In this document: positions 16,535-25,569 of the stretch, one piece after another
Layout of the letters: every line of letters begins with the position of its first letter
How positions within the stretch are numbered: the stretch's first letter is position 1
From: Spirosoma aureum
GTDB taxonomy: Bacteria; Bacteroidota; Bacteroidia; Cytophagales; Spirosomataceae
DNA length: 64,000 nt
NCBI RefSeq assembly: GCF_011604685.1
Contig: NZ_CP050063.1
Span: forward strand, 2,502,501 to 2,566,500
Reading direction: 5' to 3'
The notes under the pieces: model-generated
The model's database searches: none
What the model saw: the letters and a program-made list of their open reading frames with translations, nothing else
Told to the model about the DNA's origin: nothing
Position numbers and translations under genes: made by a program

Positions 16535-17347
16535 ATGCAACGCTTCCTGTTAACGATCTTACTTGCCTGCTTTACCCAGGCTATTGCGTCGGCTCAATTA
16601 CAACAACCAACACAAAAGAATGCGCCGTTTCTATTGAAAACCCAGTGGGATCAATATGGTAGTTATGCCAGTTATACACCCGAAAATCACGTGCTGGGTT
16701 GCTGGAGTACCGCCCTTGCTCAAATCTTTTTTTACCATCAGTTACGACCGACCGGTATCGTGAATTACCAGTGTTCAAAAGGGTATAAAATTCAGGATAC
16801 CTTATCGAATCATGCCTTTTCGTGGGATCAGTTTGCATCACGTATTGAACCAACTACATCCGCCGATGCAAAAAACACGGTAGCCTTATTTTCGTACCTA
16901 ACCGCCGAAGCGATTCGCAAAGATTTTGGCACGAGTCGATACCTGGAGATGGTCAATCCGGTTGGGCAAATCAACAAACACTTTCCGTGTAACGCTGAAT
17001 TTTATGTGTCGTTCTCCGAGCCGATTCCCATTCCGCAAGCTCAGCTGGAAGCCATTGCCAAACAGGAAGATATTCGAAATGTGCTGAAACAAGACGATGT
17101 GGTAGGGCTGATCCGGAAGGAGATCGATGCCGGACGGCCCGTATATTTTCATTTCGGCAATTTCACAACCTACGGGCATTCGACCGTCATTGATGGTTAT
17201 CAACAGGAAAATGGCACATTCTGGGCTCACATCAATTATGGATCTGGTGGTCAACGTAATGGATGGTACGATTTGTTTAAGCCAATCGATGTAACTGACG
17301 ACATAAAACTCAGGGCCTTTGTCGCCATTAAGCCGAATCGGGAATAG
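16535..17347 (+). CDS. Secreted C10 (streptopain-like) cysteine protease
   Basis: A 270-residue protein with a signal peptide (residues 1-20, ending IASAQ). The C10 pattern is clear: Cys56 in GCWSTALAQIFFYHQ is the expected nucleophile, His215 in YGHSTVIDGYQ the catalytic histidine, and Asn234 in HINYGSGGQRNGWY the asparagine; the Trp that usually follows Asn is Tyr235 here. Streptopain-type enzymes usually carry a long propeptide, but here the catalytic Cys comes only about 35 residues after the signal peptide. The protein is therefore short and may lack self-inhibition, or may be an inhibitor or noncatalytic relative. It stands between the AraC-type regulator and the NamZ-like gene, all on the same strand. 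Confidence 0.82.
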   Translation: MQRFLLTILLACFTQAIASAQLQQPTQKNAPFLLKTQWDQYGSYASYTPENHVLGCWSTALAQIFFYHQLRPTGIVNYQCSKGYKIQDTLSNHAFSWDQFASRIEPTTSADAKNTVALFSYLTAEAIRKDFGTSRYLEMVNPVGQINKHFPCNAEFYVSFSEPIPIPQAQLEAIAKQEDIRNVLKQDDVVGLIRKEIDAGRPVYFHFGNFTTYGHSTVIDGYQQENGTFWAHINYGSGGQRNGWYDLFKPIDVTDDIKLRAFVAIKPNRE

Positions 17348-17470
17348 AGGGTGGATCGGTAAAAACGTGCCGGTCTTTACCAATAAAACGTTATCGTCGA
17401 CTCATTACATCTTGTACGCAAACGCTTTTATCCGCAATTTGCTATCAGACTGCCTGTATGCTGGATTTAC

Positions 17471-18706
17471 ATGAAAACTGGTTTCCTTTTCTTTCTCCCG
17501 TTGCTACTCGGATTTCTTTTTCCGATTAACCATTTAGCATTTGTCGATGGACCGGTTACTGCTGTTGGTGTGAACGCAAATCCAATCGTGACAGGTGCAG
17601 ACCAAATTTCGTCCTATCTGCCTTATCTAAAGGGGAAACGCATTGGAATGGTGGTGAATCAAACCTCCATTATTGGCCGTAAACCGAGCGTCGACAGCCT
17701 GGTCAGTCTGGGCGTAAACATCGTAATGATTTTCGGGCCTGAGCACGGCTTTCGCGGTAATGCCAGCAACGGCGATCATGTCGATGATAGTGTTGATTCC
17801 AGAACCGGCATTCCGATTGTTTCTTTATACGGCAAAAACAGGAAACCATCGAAGGAGCATCTGGCCAATATTGATTTACTGATTTTCGACATTCAGGATG
17901 TTGGTGCCCGTTTTTACACCTACATCAATACGCTTAACCATGTGATGGAAGCCTGTGCCGAAAATAACAAGGAGCTGATGATTCTGGACCGGCCTAATCC
18001 AAACGGCTTTATTGTCGATGGCCCTATTTTAGAGGATCATCTCCATTCGGGCATTGGTATGCATCGAATTCCCATTACGCATGGGCTTACCATGGCCGAA
18101 TTTGCTCAGATGATTAATGGCGAAGGATGGGGAATCCCGAAAAACCAGTGCAAACTTCGGATCGTAAAAGTAGCTAACTACACGCACGATATGCCGTATA
18201 CGTTACCCGTAATGCCCTCGCCTAACCTCAACACGCAGCAATCGGTCATGCTGTATCCCAGCATTTGCTGGTTCGAGGGAACAATTGTCAGTCAGGGGAG
18301 AGGGACCTATATGCCTTTTACGGTACTGGGTGCGCCCGCACTGAAAGGCATTTATCCCTTTTCGTTTCGGCCGGTCAGCCTGAAAGGCATGAGCGAAACG
18401 CCGTTACATCAGAATACCGATTGCTATGGGATTGATCTACGAAAATATGATATCACTATCCTGCGAAAAACGAAGAAGCTCAATCTGCAATGGCTAATGA
18501 AACTGTACAAGGCGTATCCCGACAAAGCCCGGTTTTTTGATAGGAGCCAGAGTACGCAGATGGGGAATTTCGCGTTTCTGGCTGGTACCGAAAACCTAAA
18601 ACAGCAAATTATTGCGGGTAAAAGTGAAAAGGAAATTCGCCAGAGCTGGGAACCGGGGCTGTCGGCATTTAAGCAAATGCGCAAAAAATACCTGATCTAT
18701 CCCTGA
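17471..18706 (+). CDS. namZ: DUF1343 / NamZ-type exo-beta-N-acetylmuramidase
   Basis: A 411-residue secreted protein with a hydrophobic signal segment (residues 3-18). It has the DUF1343 hallmarks: KGKRIGMVVNQTS near 54, GPEHGFRG at 89-96 with the conserved Glu91, DIQDVGARFYTYI near 142, and DRPNPNG near 174. Characterised NamZ proteins remove N-acetylmuramic acid from the ends of peptidoglycan fragments, so a role in cell-wall recycling or feeding on other bacteria is likely. The window shows no MurNAc transporter or kinase. A terminator and the next sigma-54-like promoter region follow within 130 bp. Confidence 0.88.
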   Translation: MKTGFLFFLPLLLGFLFPINHLAFVDGPVTAVGVNANPIVTGADQISSYLPYLKGKRIGMVVNQTSIIGRKPSVDSLVSLGVNIVMIFGPEHGFRGNASNGDHVDDSVDSRTGIPIVSLYGKNRKPSKEHLANIDLLIFDIQDVGARFYTYINTLNHVMEACAENNKELMILDRPNPNGFIVDGPILEDHLHSGIGMHRIPITHGLTMAEFAQMINGEGWGIPKNQCKLRIVKVANYTHDMPYTLPVMPSPNLNTQQSVMLYPSICWFEGTIVSQGRGTYMPFTVLGAPALKGIYPFSFRPVSLKGMSETPLHQNTDCYGIDLRKYDITILRKTKKLNLQWLMKLYKAYPDKARFFDRSQSTQMGNFAFLAGTENLKQQIIAGKSEKEIRQSWEPGLSAFKQMRKKYLIYP

Positions 18707-18740
18707 TCAGGTGTAAAGCAGGCTAAAGATGCTGCTTCTT

Positions 18741-18777
18741 CGTTCACAATCGGACGTAAAGTGTCCACTTTCGGACA
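18741..18777 (+). promoter_or_regulatory. Tandem TGTCC-N6-GGACA operator (site B)
   Basis: A perfect dyad lies at 18762-18777 and a partial one (CGTTC-N6-GGACG) starts 21 bp earlier at 18741. The centre of the perfect dyad is 62.5 bp from the GG of the promoter at 18831. A terminator stands between operator and promoter, so the operator can act only as DNA, not as part of the new transcript. Confidence 0.7.
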
Positions 18778-18791
18778 GCGTTATTCAGATG

Positions 18792-18825
18792 AAGGCCGTT
18801 TCTGACGTCAGAAACGGCCTTTTTC
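18792..18825 (+). terminator. Perfect 30-bp palindromic terminator
   Basis: AAGGCCGTTTCTGAC and its exact complement form a 30-bp palindrome (18792-18821) followed by three more T and a C. It should stop transcription from the NamZ-like gene in front of the next promoter. Confidence 0.85.
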
Positions 18826-18830
18826 GTTCA

Positions 18831-18846
18831 TGGCACGGCTGTTGAC
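18831..18846 (+). promoter_or_regulatory. Putative sigma-54 promoter of the 25-kb unit
   Basis: TGGCA-CGGCTG-TTGAC matches the -24/-12 layout with GA instead of GC at -12. It lies about 30 bp before the start codon at 18877, which itself has a good ribosome site (GCAGGAG). All permease genes from P7 to P15 follow in the same direction. Confidence 0.62.
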
Positions 18847-18876
18847 CAATCAGATTTAATTATCCTGCAGGAGTTC

Positions 18877-19506
18877 ATGAAACCTATTCTAATTCTTTTA
18901 ATGCTCGTTTCTGGCTTTATGTCGTTGGCGCAATCATCGTCGACGCTCAATACGGTCATAAACGAAGACGGTAAGGTAATGTCCATTCAGGTCGATGGCG
19001 AACGAAATGGGCGTGCAGTGAAGTATGATCGAACATTTGATGTAACTAAACTAAGCAGTTCAGAAAAGGATGCACTTAAAAACCGGGTTCTCGATTCGCT
19101 GGGAATCGGCCAATCAATCTCGATTCCGGAAGCCGTTGCCCATCGGGATCGCTCCCCCGGCGATTCGGAGGGGGTAGCTGTTCCGGCCAAACCGCGAGAG
19201 GCCCCATCGGTAACGATACCGAAGCCGCCTGTTCCGCCCATCCCTCCGGCAGACGCTGGCCAGACGGTTGTCACATTCCGTTGCGAAAGCTGTACCGGAA
19301 AAGTAAAGCTTGAAATTACCAGTCCAACTGAAGATTACTCCATTGAACGGGATGCAAAAGTGAATACCGACAAACGATTATTCCCGTACCAGATACCACT
19401 GAGTTCGGGAGAATATAACCTGAAATACTACCAGAACGGAGTACTGCAAATTCAGTCGAAGTTCACAGTGAAGTCGGGCGAAACAAATACGGTTGTCGTT
19501 AAATAA
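18877..19506 (+). CDS. Secreted protein, paralogue of the 38383 gene
   Basis: A 209-residue protein with a signal peptide (cleavage probably after SLAQ, residue 19). Residues 20-82 match the gene at 38383: I-x-N/D-x-DGK-x-x-SI-x-V-x-G, then YDRTFDV, then AL-x-x-x-x-LDSL. A proline-rich linker follows (about 95-130), then a distinct C-terminal domain that looks like short beta strands (VTFRCESCTGKVKLEI, then NLKYYQNGVLQIQSKFTVKSG), similar to a secretion-associated or cytochrome-like immunoglobulin fold. No enzyme motif is visible. It is the first gene behind the sigma-54-like promoter at 18831 and is followed by P7. Confidence 0.75.
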   Translation: MKPILILLMLVSGFMSLAQSSSTLNTVINEDGKVMSIQVDGERNGRAVKYDRTFDVTKLSSSEKDALKNRVLDSLGIGQSISIPEAVAHRDRSPGDSEGVAVPAKPREAPSVTIPKPPVPPIPPADAGQTVVTFRCESCTGKVKLEITSPTEDYSIERDAKVNTDKRLFPYQIPLSSGEYNLKYYQNGVLQIQSKFTVKSGETNTVVVK

Positions 19507-19520
19507 GTCAGTGTTTCGAT

Positions 19521-19572
19521 AAAATCAGTGCTTCGATTATCGTGAGGTTCACAAAATCGTAGCACTGATTTT
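19521..19572 (+). repeat. Extended hairpin before P7
   Basis: The arms AAAATCAGTGCT and AGCACTGATTTT pair perfectly, and inside them CGATT/AATCG and GTGA/TCAC continue the stem with small bulges. The result is a 52-nt hairpin ending in TTTT, 27 bp before the P7 start. It may attenuate transcription or stabilise RNA ends; it is not followed by a long T run. Confidence 0.6.
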
Positions 19573-19599
19573 GGCAGTATATAATAACCCTCGACCCCG

Positions 19600-22035
19600 A
19601 TGCTACAAAATTATTTTAAAATCGCCTGGCGGAATCTGGCCCGTAACAAAGCCTTTTCAGCGATCAACATCGTTGGGCTGGCTATGGGGTTGGCTACGTG
19701 TTTGCTTATCAGCCTGTTCGTTCTGGATGAGTTAAGCTACGACCGCTTCAACGAAAAGGCCGATCGTATTGTGCGCGTTATTTTTCGGGGATCGATCCAG
19801 GGCGAAAAAATGAACGAGGCACACGTTATGCCGCCTACTGCGCAAACGCTTAAAGCCGACTACCCCGAAGTGCAGGAAGCTACGCGGTTACGTCGTGGAG
19901 GAATGCCTTTTATCGTCTATGGTGACAAAACGTTCAGGGAAAGCGAGGTTGCTTTTGCCGACTCTAATTTCTTCCAGGTGTTTACGCTTCCGTTCGTAAA
20001 GGGTGATCCCAAAACAGCGTTGATCCAGCCCAATACCGTTGTTGTTACGCAGGAAGTAGCCCATAAATATTTCGGTAATGGTGATCCGATCGGGAAGGTG
20101 TTAACGGTTAAAAGCTTGAACACGCCCTACACAGTTACGGGAGTGATTGATAAGCTACCGGTTAACTCGCACTTTCATTTCGATATGTTCGCATCGATGG
20201 CCGGTTTCCCGGATGCGAAACAGCCTTCCTGGATGACGTCTGAATTTTTCACCTACCTGGTATTACCCAAAGGCTACGACTACAAACAGCTGGAGGCAAA
20301 ACTACCTCAGGTTGTCGAAAAGTACATGGGGCCGCAATTGCAGAAAGCCTTTGGAATGAGCTTTGCTCAATTTCGCAAAAAAGGCAACGACCTTGGTTTA
20401 TTTCTGCAACCGCTCACCACGATTCACCTGCATTCAGAACTAAGCGGTGAACTGGATGCCAACGGTGATATTCGGTACGTGTACATTTTTGGGGCCGTTG
20501 CGTTATTTATTCTGCTCATCGCCTGCATCAACTTCATGAACCTGTCTACGGCCGGGGCCTCAAAGCGAGGGCGGGAGGTTGGTATCCGAAAGGTAATGGG
20601 CTCGATGAAACTGGAACTGGTGGGGCAGTTTCTGCTCGAATCCTCGATACTAACGGCTGTTGCCTTACTGCTAGGTGTTGGACTGGTTTATCTGGTTTTG
20701 CCAGCCTTCAACGAACTGGCGGGCAAAACACTAAGCCTGCACTTGTTAGCGAATCCCTGGCTTCTGCCGGGCCTGTTGCTATTTGGGCTCTTTGTTAGTG
20801 TTCTGGCCGGGAGTTACCCCGCTTTTTTCCTGTCATCCTTCAAGCCGGTGTCTGTGCTGAAAGGTGGAAATTCGCTTGACCGGTTCACATCCGGTAAAAA
20901 AAGCTTTGGCCTGCGTAGCGGCCTGATTGTGTTTCAGTTCTTTATTTCCATTACGCTAACAGTAGGAACCATCATTGTTTATCAGCAACTGGCTTATATC
21001 CAGAACAAGAAATTAGGCTATAACAAAGACCAGGTTATCGTGCTGCCGGAAGCCTGGATGCTGGGCGATAAGAACGAAGTGTTCCGAAATCAACTCCTGC
21101 AAGACCCTCGGGTGGTGAATGTAAGCACATCAGGCTACCTGCCAGCTGGCCCAAGCTACAATAACAACTTCACGGTTTATCCCGAATCGAATGAAACCGA
21201 ATTGATAAAAACGCTCCGATACGATGTCGATTACAATTACATATCGACACTGGGCATGCAACTGGTGGCTGGCCGGAATTTCTCGAAAGACTATGGTACT
21301 GATTCGTCGGGAGCCATTCTAAACGAGACAACCGCTAAAGTACTCGGCTGGGGAAACAAGGCATTGGGTCACACGATCACGAACTCCGATAATCAGGGAA
21401 AGAAGACACAGCTACGAGTAATTGGGATCGTTAAGGATTTTCACTTCAAATCCATGCACGAACGGATTTCTCCACTTGTCATGGTGCTCAACAAGAATGC
21501 CGGAACCATGATTGTAAAGGCAAAGACCAAAGACATTACGGGTTTGCTGGCGGTCATGAAAAAGAACTGGGATGGCTTTAAAGTCGAAGGACCATTTACG
21601 TACTCATTTCTGGATGAACGATTTAATGACACCTACCGGGCCGAGAAGAAAATCGGTGAGATACTGGGCCTGTTCGCGGGATTAACCATTTTCGTGGCCT
21701 GCCTGGGACTGTTCGGCTTAGCTACCTTCACCGCCGAACAGCGCACGAAAGAAATCGGCGTTCGCAAAGTGCTGGGTGCGTCGGTTACCAGCATCGTGGC
21801 TTTACTCTCCAAAGACTTTTTAAAACTCGTTGCCCTTGCGATCGTGATTGCCGTGCCGGTAGCCTGGTACACCATGAACAATTGGTTGCAGGGATTTGCC
21901 TATAAAATCGACATTTCGTGGTGGATGTTTGCGCTGGCGGGTGTACTGGCTATTGCAATCGCTTTGTTAACCGTCAGTTTCCAGAGCGTAAAAGCGGCAT
22001 TGATGAATCCGGTGACGAGCTTACGGTCTGAATAG
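19600..22035 (+). CDS. P7: ABC permease without prefix
   Basis: An 811-residue permease starting directly with the core (MLQNYFKIAWRNLARNKAFS). Predicted order: TM1 about 20-42, ectodomain 1 about 45-290, TM2 about 293-313, motif REVGIRKVMGS near 322, TM3-TM4, TM5 about 441-462, ectodomain 2 about 465-688, TM6 about 690-710, motif TKEIGVRKVLGAS near 716, then TM7-TM8. The C-terminus is NPVTSLRSE, with Thr in place of the usual Lys. A GRNFSKDYGTDSSGAILNET stretch in ectodomain 2 fits the MacB-type periplasmic fold shared by the array. It may export or sense a lipoprotein, peptide or antibiotic; the substrate cannot be told from sequence. Confidence 0.95.
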   Translation: MLQNYFKIAWRNLARNKAFSAINIVGLAMGLATCLLISLFVLDELSYDRFNEKADRIVRVIFRGSIQGEKMNEAHVMPPTAQTLKADYPEVQEATRLRRGGMPFIVYGDKTFRESEVAFADSNFFQVFTLPFVKGDPKTALIQPNTVVVTQEVAHKYFGNGDPIGKVLTVKSLNTPYTVTGVIDKLPVNSHFHFDMFASMAGFPDAKQPSWMTSEFFTYLVLPKGYDYKQLEAKLPQVVEKYMGPQLQKAFGMSFAQFRKKGNDLGLFLQPLTTIHLHSELSGELDANGDIRYVYIFGAVALFILLIACINFMNLSTAGASKRGREVGIRKVMGSMKLELVGQFLLESSILTAVALLLGVGLVYLVLPAFNELAGKTLSLHLLANPWLLPGLLLFGLFVSVLAGSYPAFFLSSFKPVSVLKGGNSLDRFTSGKKSFGLRSGLIVFQFFISITLTVGTIIVYQQLAYIQNKKLGYNKDQVIVLPEAWMLGDKNEVFRNQLLQDPRVVNVSTSGYLPAGPSYNNNFTVYPESNETELIKTLRYDVDYNYISTLGMQLVAGRNFSKDYGTDSSGAILNETTAKVLGWGNKALGHTITNSDNQGKKTQLRVIGIVKDFHFKSMHERISPLVMVLNKNAGTMIVKAKTKDITGLLAVMKKNWDGFKVEGPFTYSFLDERFNDTYRAEKKIGEILGLFAGLTIFVACLGLFGLATFTAEQRTKEIGVRKVLGASVTSIVALLSKDFLKLVALAIVIAVPVAWYTMNNWLQGFAYKIDISWWMFALAGVLAIAIALLTVSFQSVKAALMNPVTSLRSE

Positions 22036-22152
22036 TGCCAGGCCGGGTAAGTAACAGCGAATACTGGATTTGTCCAGTCTAAGTCCTAATGTGGTAAGTG
22101 TTGATTATTAGGGATTTACGGGAATTTTTGTTGCCTTGACATTGCTGCCGCC

Positions 22153-23049
22153 ATGAAACGTCCACTATTCATTTCCATCCTGATACTGGCCATGACAGCT
22201 GTAACACAAGGACAGTCTGCGGAGTCGATGTACTTGAATCAGCCACGACCTGGTTTAGTGGCTCAGGTTTTTGCGCCGGATAAGGTGTCTCTCAAAGGTC
22301 AGTATGAATATGGCTCCGTTTTTTCGAGTGATGGGAAGGAATTCTATTACGCCGTAATCGTGAATAAAAAGCCCCAGATCAGGCTTTCAACGCTTAAAAA
22401 CGGAAAATGGACGGAGCCTTCGGTCATCCTGGCCAGTGACAGGTATGAATACAATGACCCATTCCTGTCGCCGGACGGGACGAAGCTGTTTTTTATCTCC
22501 GATCGGGCATTGGATGGGCAGGGCGACAAGAAAGATTTTGATATCTGGTACATCGATCGCAGGAAAGACGGCTGGTCGGAACCGGTCAATGCCGGTCGGG
22601 CTATAAACTCGGATAAAAACGAATACTACATGTCCTTTACGACTGATGGTACGATGTACTTTTCATCGAATGGAGCGACAAAGCCACCTAATGAACAGAA
22701 TTATGATATCTACGCTTCCCGATTTTCGGGTGGTGGATTTCAACCTTCCCAGAAGCTTGGGAGCTCGATAAACAGCGAACAGTACGAAGCGGACGTATTC
22801 GTTTCGCCCGATGAGAAGTACCTCATATTCTGCGGAGAAAGGTCGGATGGGTATGGAAAAGGAGACCTGTTCATCAGCTTTAAAGATGAAAAAGGGGCGT
22901 GGCAGAAAGCAAAGAACATGGGGAAAGAAATCAATACCGATCAGTACGAGTTTTGCCCGTTTGTTTCCAGCGATGGAAAGTACCTGTTTTTTAGCCGGAG
23001 CGGTGATATCTATTGGGTAAGCGCCGACATAATCAATACCCTGCGATAA
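22153..23049 (+). CDS. Secreted PD40 beta-propeller protein
   Basis: A 298-residue protein with a signal peptide (residues 1-20, ending VTQGQ). It carries repeated PD40/WD40-like blades: FSSDGKEFYYAV near 57, LSPDGTKLFFISDR near 105, FTTDGTMYFSSN near 160, VSPDEKYLIFCGERSDGYGKGDLF near 220 and VSSDGKYLFFSRSGDIYWV near 275. TolB-like propellers of this type serve as periplasmic or surface protein-binding scaffolds; OmpA-type C-terminal domains seen in longer homologues are absent. It is embedded between P7 and P8 with 34 bp to P8, so it is likely cotranscribed. Confidence 0.87.
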   Translation: MKRPLFISILILAMTAVTQGQSAESMYLNQPRPGLVAQVFAPDKVSLKGQYEYGSVFSSDGKEFYYAVIVNKKPQIRLSTLKNGKWTEPSVILASDRYEYNDPFLSPDGTKLFFISDRALDGQGDKKDFDIWYIDRRKDGWSEPVNAGRAINSDKNEYYMSFTTDGTMYFSSNGATKPPNEQNYDIYASRFSGGGFQPSQKLGSSINSEQYEADVFVSPDEKYLIFCGERSDGYGKGDLFISFKDEKGAWQKAKNMGKEINTDQYEFCPFVSSDGKYLFFSRSGDIYWVSADIINTLR

Positions 23050-23083
23050 GGCATGTGAGCTGGTCTTTGCAAAAAAAATAGTA

Positions 23084-25543
23084 ATGCTACGAAACTATCT
23101 TAAGATCGCTTTTCGCCGTCTTTGGACCGACAAGACAAACGCGGCTATCAATGTTCTGGGGTTAACCCTGGGCATAACGTGCTGCTTAGTGATCTATATT
23201 TTCGTGCGTTATGAATCTGGCTTTGATGGATTTCATACAAACGTAAGCCGGATATACCGGGTCGTTCACCACAACAAAACGGCCGACGGTGTCCAGCATT
23301 GGCCTACTACGGCCTATCCGTTAGCTGAAGCCATCCGTCAGAACATACCGGGCGTTGGCGTTACCCAAACGGCCGGACCGGATAGCCGGCTGATCAGTTC
23401 GGTCGATAGCCGGGGCGTTGTCCATCGCTTTGACGAGAAACGTGTCATGTTTGCCGATGCGAACTATCTGCGGACGTTCGATTTTGTGAACGTTTTTCCG
23501 GAAGGTATCTGGCTGGCGGGCAATGCCCGTACGGCCTTTCAGCAACCCAATAGCGTCGTGCTGACACAGAAAATGGCTGAGCGATACTTCTCCGGATACA
23601 CAGGACGTTTTGAGGAACTGCTGGGCAAGACATTGACACTCAACAACGGTGATCCGCTACTCGTATCAGGCATCATTCGCAACCCGCCCTCTACAACGAA
23701 CCTGCTGTTCGATATTTTAGTCAATTACCAGTTTTTTAAGGCCAACAATCCGTATCAGGCTACCAACTGGTCGGGCAATTATCGCGGAACGACCTATGTT
23801 ACGCTGCCCGCCGGGGCTGATCCAAAGGCCTTTGAACGTCAGTTACAGGCATTGCAAAAGAAATACATGAAAGTGGATGATATCCGCCGAATCAGTTATT
23901 TCCTTCAACCGATCACCAGTATCCACACCGAAACGCTGTATGGAAGTTCACAAGGGAGCTACATTGTTAGCCGCGATATGCTCTGGGGATTGGTCAGTCT
24001 GGCCGTTTTCCTGATTCTGATAGCCTCCTTCAACTTTATCAACCTGACCACGGCCCAGGCCATCCGCCGACGGAAAGAAGTAGGCGTCCGGAAAGTAGTG
24101 GGTGGTACACAAGTGCAATTGTTCAGTCAGTTTATTGGCGAAACCCTCATCATTGCTATTGTAGCCGGTGTGTTATCACTACTGATCCTTCATACATTAT
24201 TGAACTGGATCAACCAATCGCTGACAATCATTGATCTAAACCTCAGTGCCGATCCTACCATCTGGGCGTTCAGCGCCGGCCTGATTCTGGTCGTGGCGCT
24301 ACTGGCCGGATTTTATCCGGCAATTGTTCTATCCAATGCTCAACCCATCACCGCGTTAAAGAACACTACCCCCCAGCGACACGCCCGTTTTTCACTTCGG
24401 CAGGGATTAATTGTGCTGCAATTCTGCATCACCTATGCCCTGTTGGTTAGCACCTTTGTCGTCAGCCGGCAAATGAATTTATTCAGTAGTAAGGATTTAG
24501 GCTTTACGAAGGACGCTGTCATTACCATAAACGGACCACGCAATCAGGTTGCCGGGAAACTCGGTACGTTCCGGGAGGAATTGCTGCAAAGCCCTGCCAT
24601 TAAGGAAGTTAGTTTTGGTTCAGGGGCTCCAATTACCAATAATCATTATGGCACCGATTTTCGGCTAAAATCAGAAGCCGTTCAAATGAATCGGCAGGCC
24701 GAAGAGAAATTTGTTGATCTGGCCTATCAATCGCTTTTTGATCTGAAGCTCATTGCCGGAAGGTGGTTCACTCAGTCGAATAATCTGCCGGAAGGTTCGC
24801 GGTTCAATGCCTTTGTCGTCAATGAAACAATGGTAAAAATGCTCGGCCTGACTCCCGAACAGGCCATTGGTAAAACCATGATTATCAATGAAGGAGAAGC
24901 TCCTATACTGGGCGTAGTCAAAGATTTTCATAATGTTTCGTTGCAGCAAGCTATTACGCCATGTGTGTTAATGGTTTGGAATACAGGATTTTATGATGAA
25001 ATTCATTTGCGGGTACAAACGCAGAACAGCCGTTTATTAAACCTGCCGCAAACGCTCGGTTTTATTGAAAAAAACTGGAAGCAACTCTTTCCGGACGATG
25101 TGTACCAGTACACATTTTTGAACGAGTCTCTGGCGAAAAATTACATCATTGAGCAATTGGTATTCGACGCATTCCGGATTTTTGCTGCTATCTCGATTTT
25201 CATTTCGTGCCTTGGCCTATTCGGGCTCATCACGTTCGCAGCGAATCAACGAACCAAAGAAATCGGCGTCCGGAAAGTATTGGGTGCATCGGTGGCCAGC
25301 CTAGTAGGCTTGCTCTCCAAAGACTTCCTGAAACTGGTGTTGATCGCCATTGTTATTGCCTCGCCCCTGGCCTGGTATGCCATGAGTCAATGGTCACAAG
25401 GCTTTGCTTACAAGGCTGATATAGAGTGGTGGGTGTTCGTCCTGGCGGGGCTTCTGGCAGTGGGTATTGCCTTATTGACAGTTAGTTTTCAAAGCATTAA
25501 AGCAGCCCTGATGAATCCGGTGAACTCATTGAGAAGTGAATAA
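23084..25543 (+). CDS. P8: ABC permease, FINLTTAQ subfamily
   Basis: An 819-residue permease without prefix. TM2 is followed by NFINLTTAQAIRRRKEVGVRKVVGG (near 315-340); the F-I-N-L-x-TAQ-AIRR signature is shared only with P10 and P11. Ectodomain 1 is longer than average and contains the unusual ISSVDSRGVVHRFDEKRV stretch near 106. The last module returns to the array standard (TKEIGVRKVLGAS near 724) and in DNA nearly equals that of P1 (25315-25400). The C-terminus is NPVNSLRSE. It starts 34 bp after the PD40 gene and ends 26 bp before P9. Confidence 0.95.
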   Translation: MLRNYLKIAFRRLWTDKTNAAINVLGLTLGITCCLVIYIFVRYESGFDGFHTNVSRIYRVVHHNKTADGVQHWPTTAYPLAEAIRQNIPGVGVTQTAGPDSRLISSVDSRGVVHRFDEKRVMFADANYLRTFDFVNVFPEGIWLAGNARTAFQQPNSVVLTQKMAERYFSGYTGRFEELLGKTLTLNNGDPLLVSGIIRNPPSTTNLLFDILVNYQFFKANNPYQATNWSGNYRGTTYVTLPAGADPKAFERQLQALQKKYMKVDDIRRISYFLQPITSIHTETLYGSSQGSYIVSRDMLWGLVSLAVFLILIASFNFINLTTAQAIRRRKEVGVRKVVGGTQVQLFSQFIGETLIIAIVAGVLSLLILHTLLNWINQSLTIIDLNLSADPTIWAFSAGLILVVALLAGFYPAIVLSNAQPITALKNTTPQRHARFSLRQGLIVLQFCITYALLVSTFVVSRQMNLFSSKDLGFTKDAVITINGPRNQVAGKLGTFREELLQSPAIKEVSFGSGAPITNNHYGTDFRLKSEAVQMNRQAEEKFVDLAYQSLFDLKLIAGRWFTQSNNLPEGSRFNAFVVNETMVKMLGLTPEQAIGKTMIINEGEAPILGVVKDFHNVSLQQAITPCVLMVWNTGFYDEIHLRVQTQNSRLLNLPQTLGFIEKNWKQLFPDDVYQYTFLNESLAKNYIIEQLVFDAFRIFAAISIFISCLGLFGLITFAANQRTKEIGVRKVLGASVASLVGLLSKDFLKLVLIAIVIASPLAWYAMSQWSQGFAYKADIEWWVFVLAGLLAVGIALLTVSFQSIKAALMNPVNSLRSE

Positions 25544-25569
25544 TGCCTGGTGCCTAAACCCCAACAACT

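Noticed and set aside
17358..17381. GGTAAA...TTTACC hairpin after the C10 gene as a terminator
   Set aside because: The stem has a mismatch and no T tract follows.
22071..22104. TGTCC and TGGTA...TTG before the PD40 gene
   Set aside because: The spacing between the halves is 4, not 6, and TGTCC is part of the small hairpin ACTGGA-TTTG-TCCAGT rather than a dyad with GGACA.
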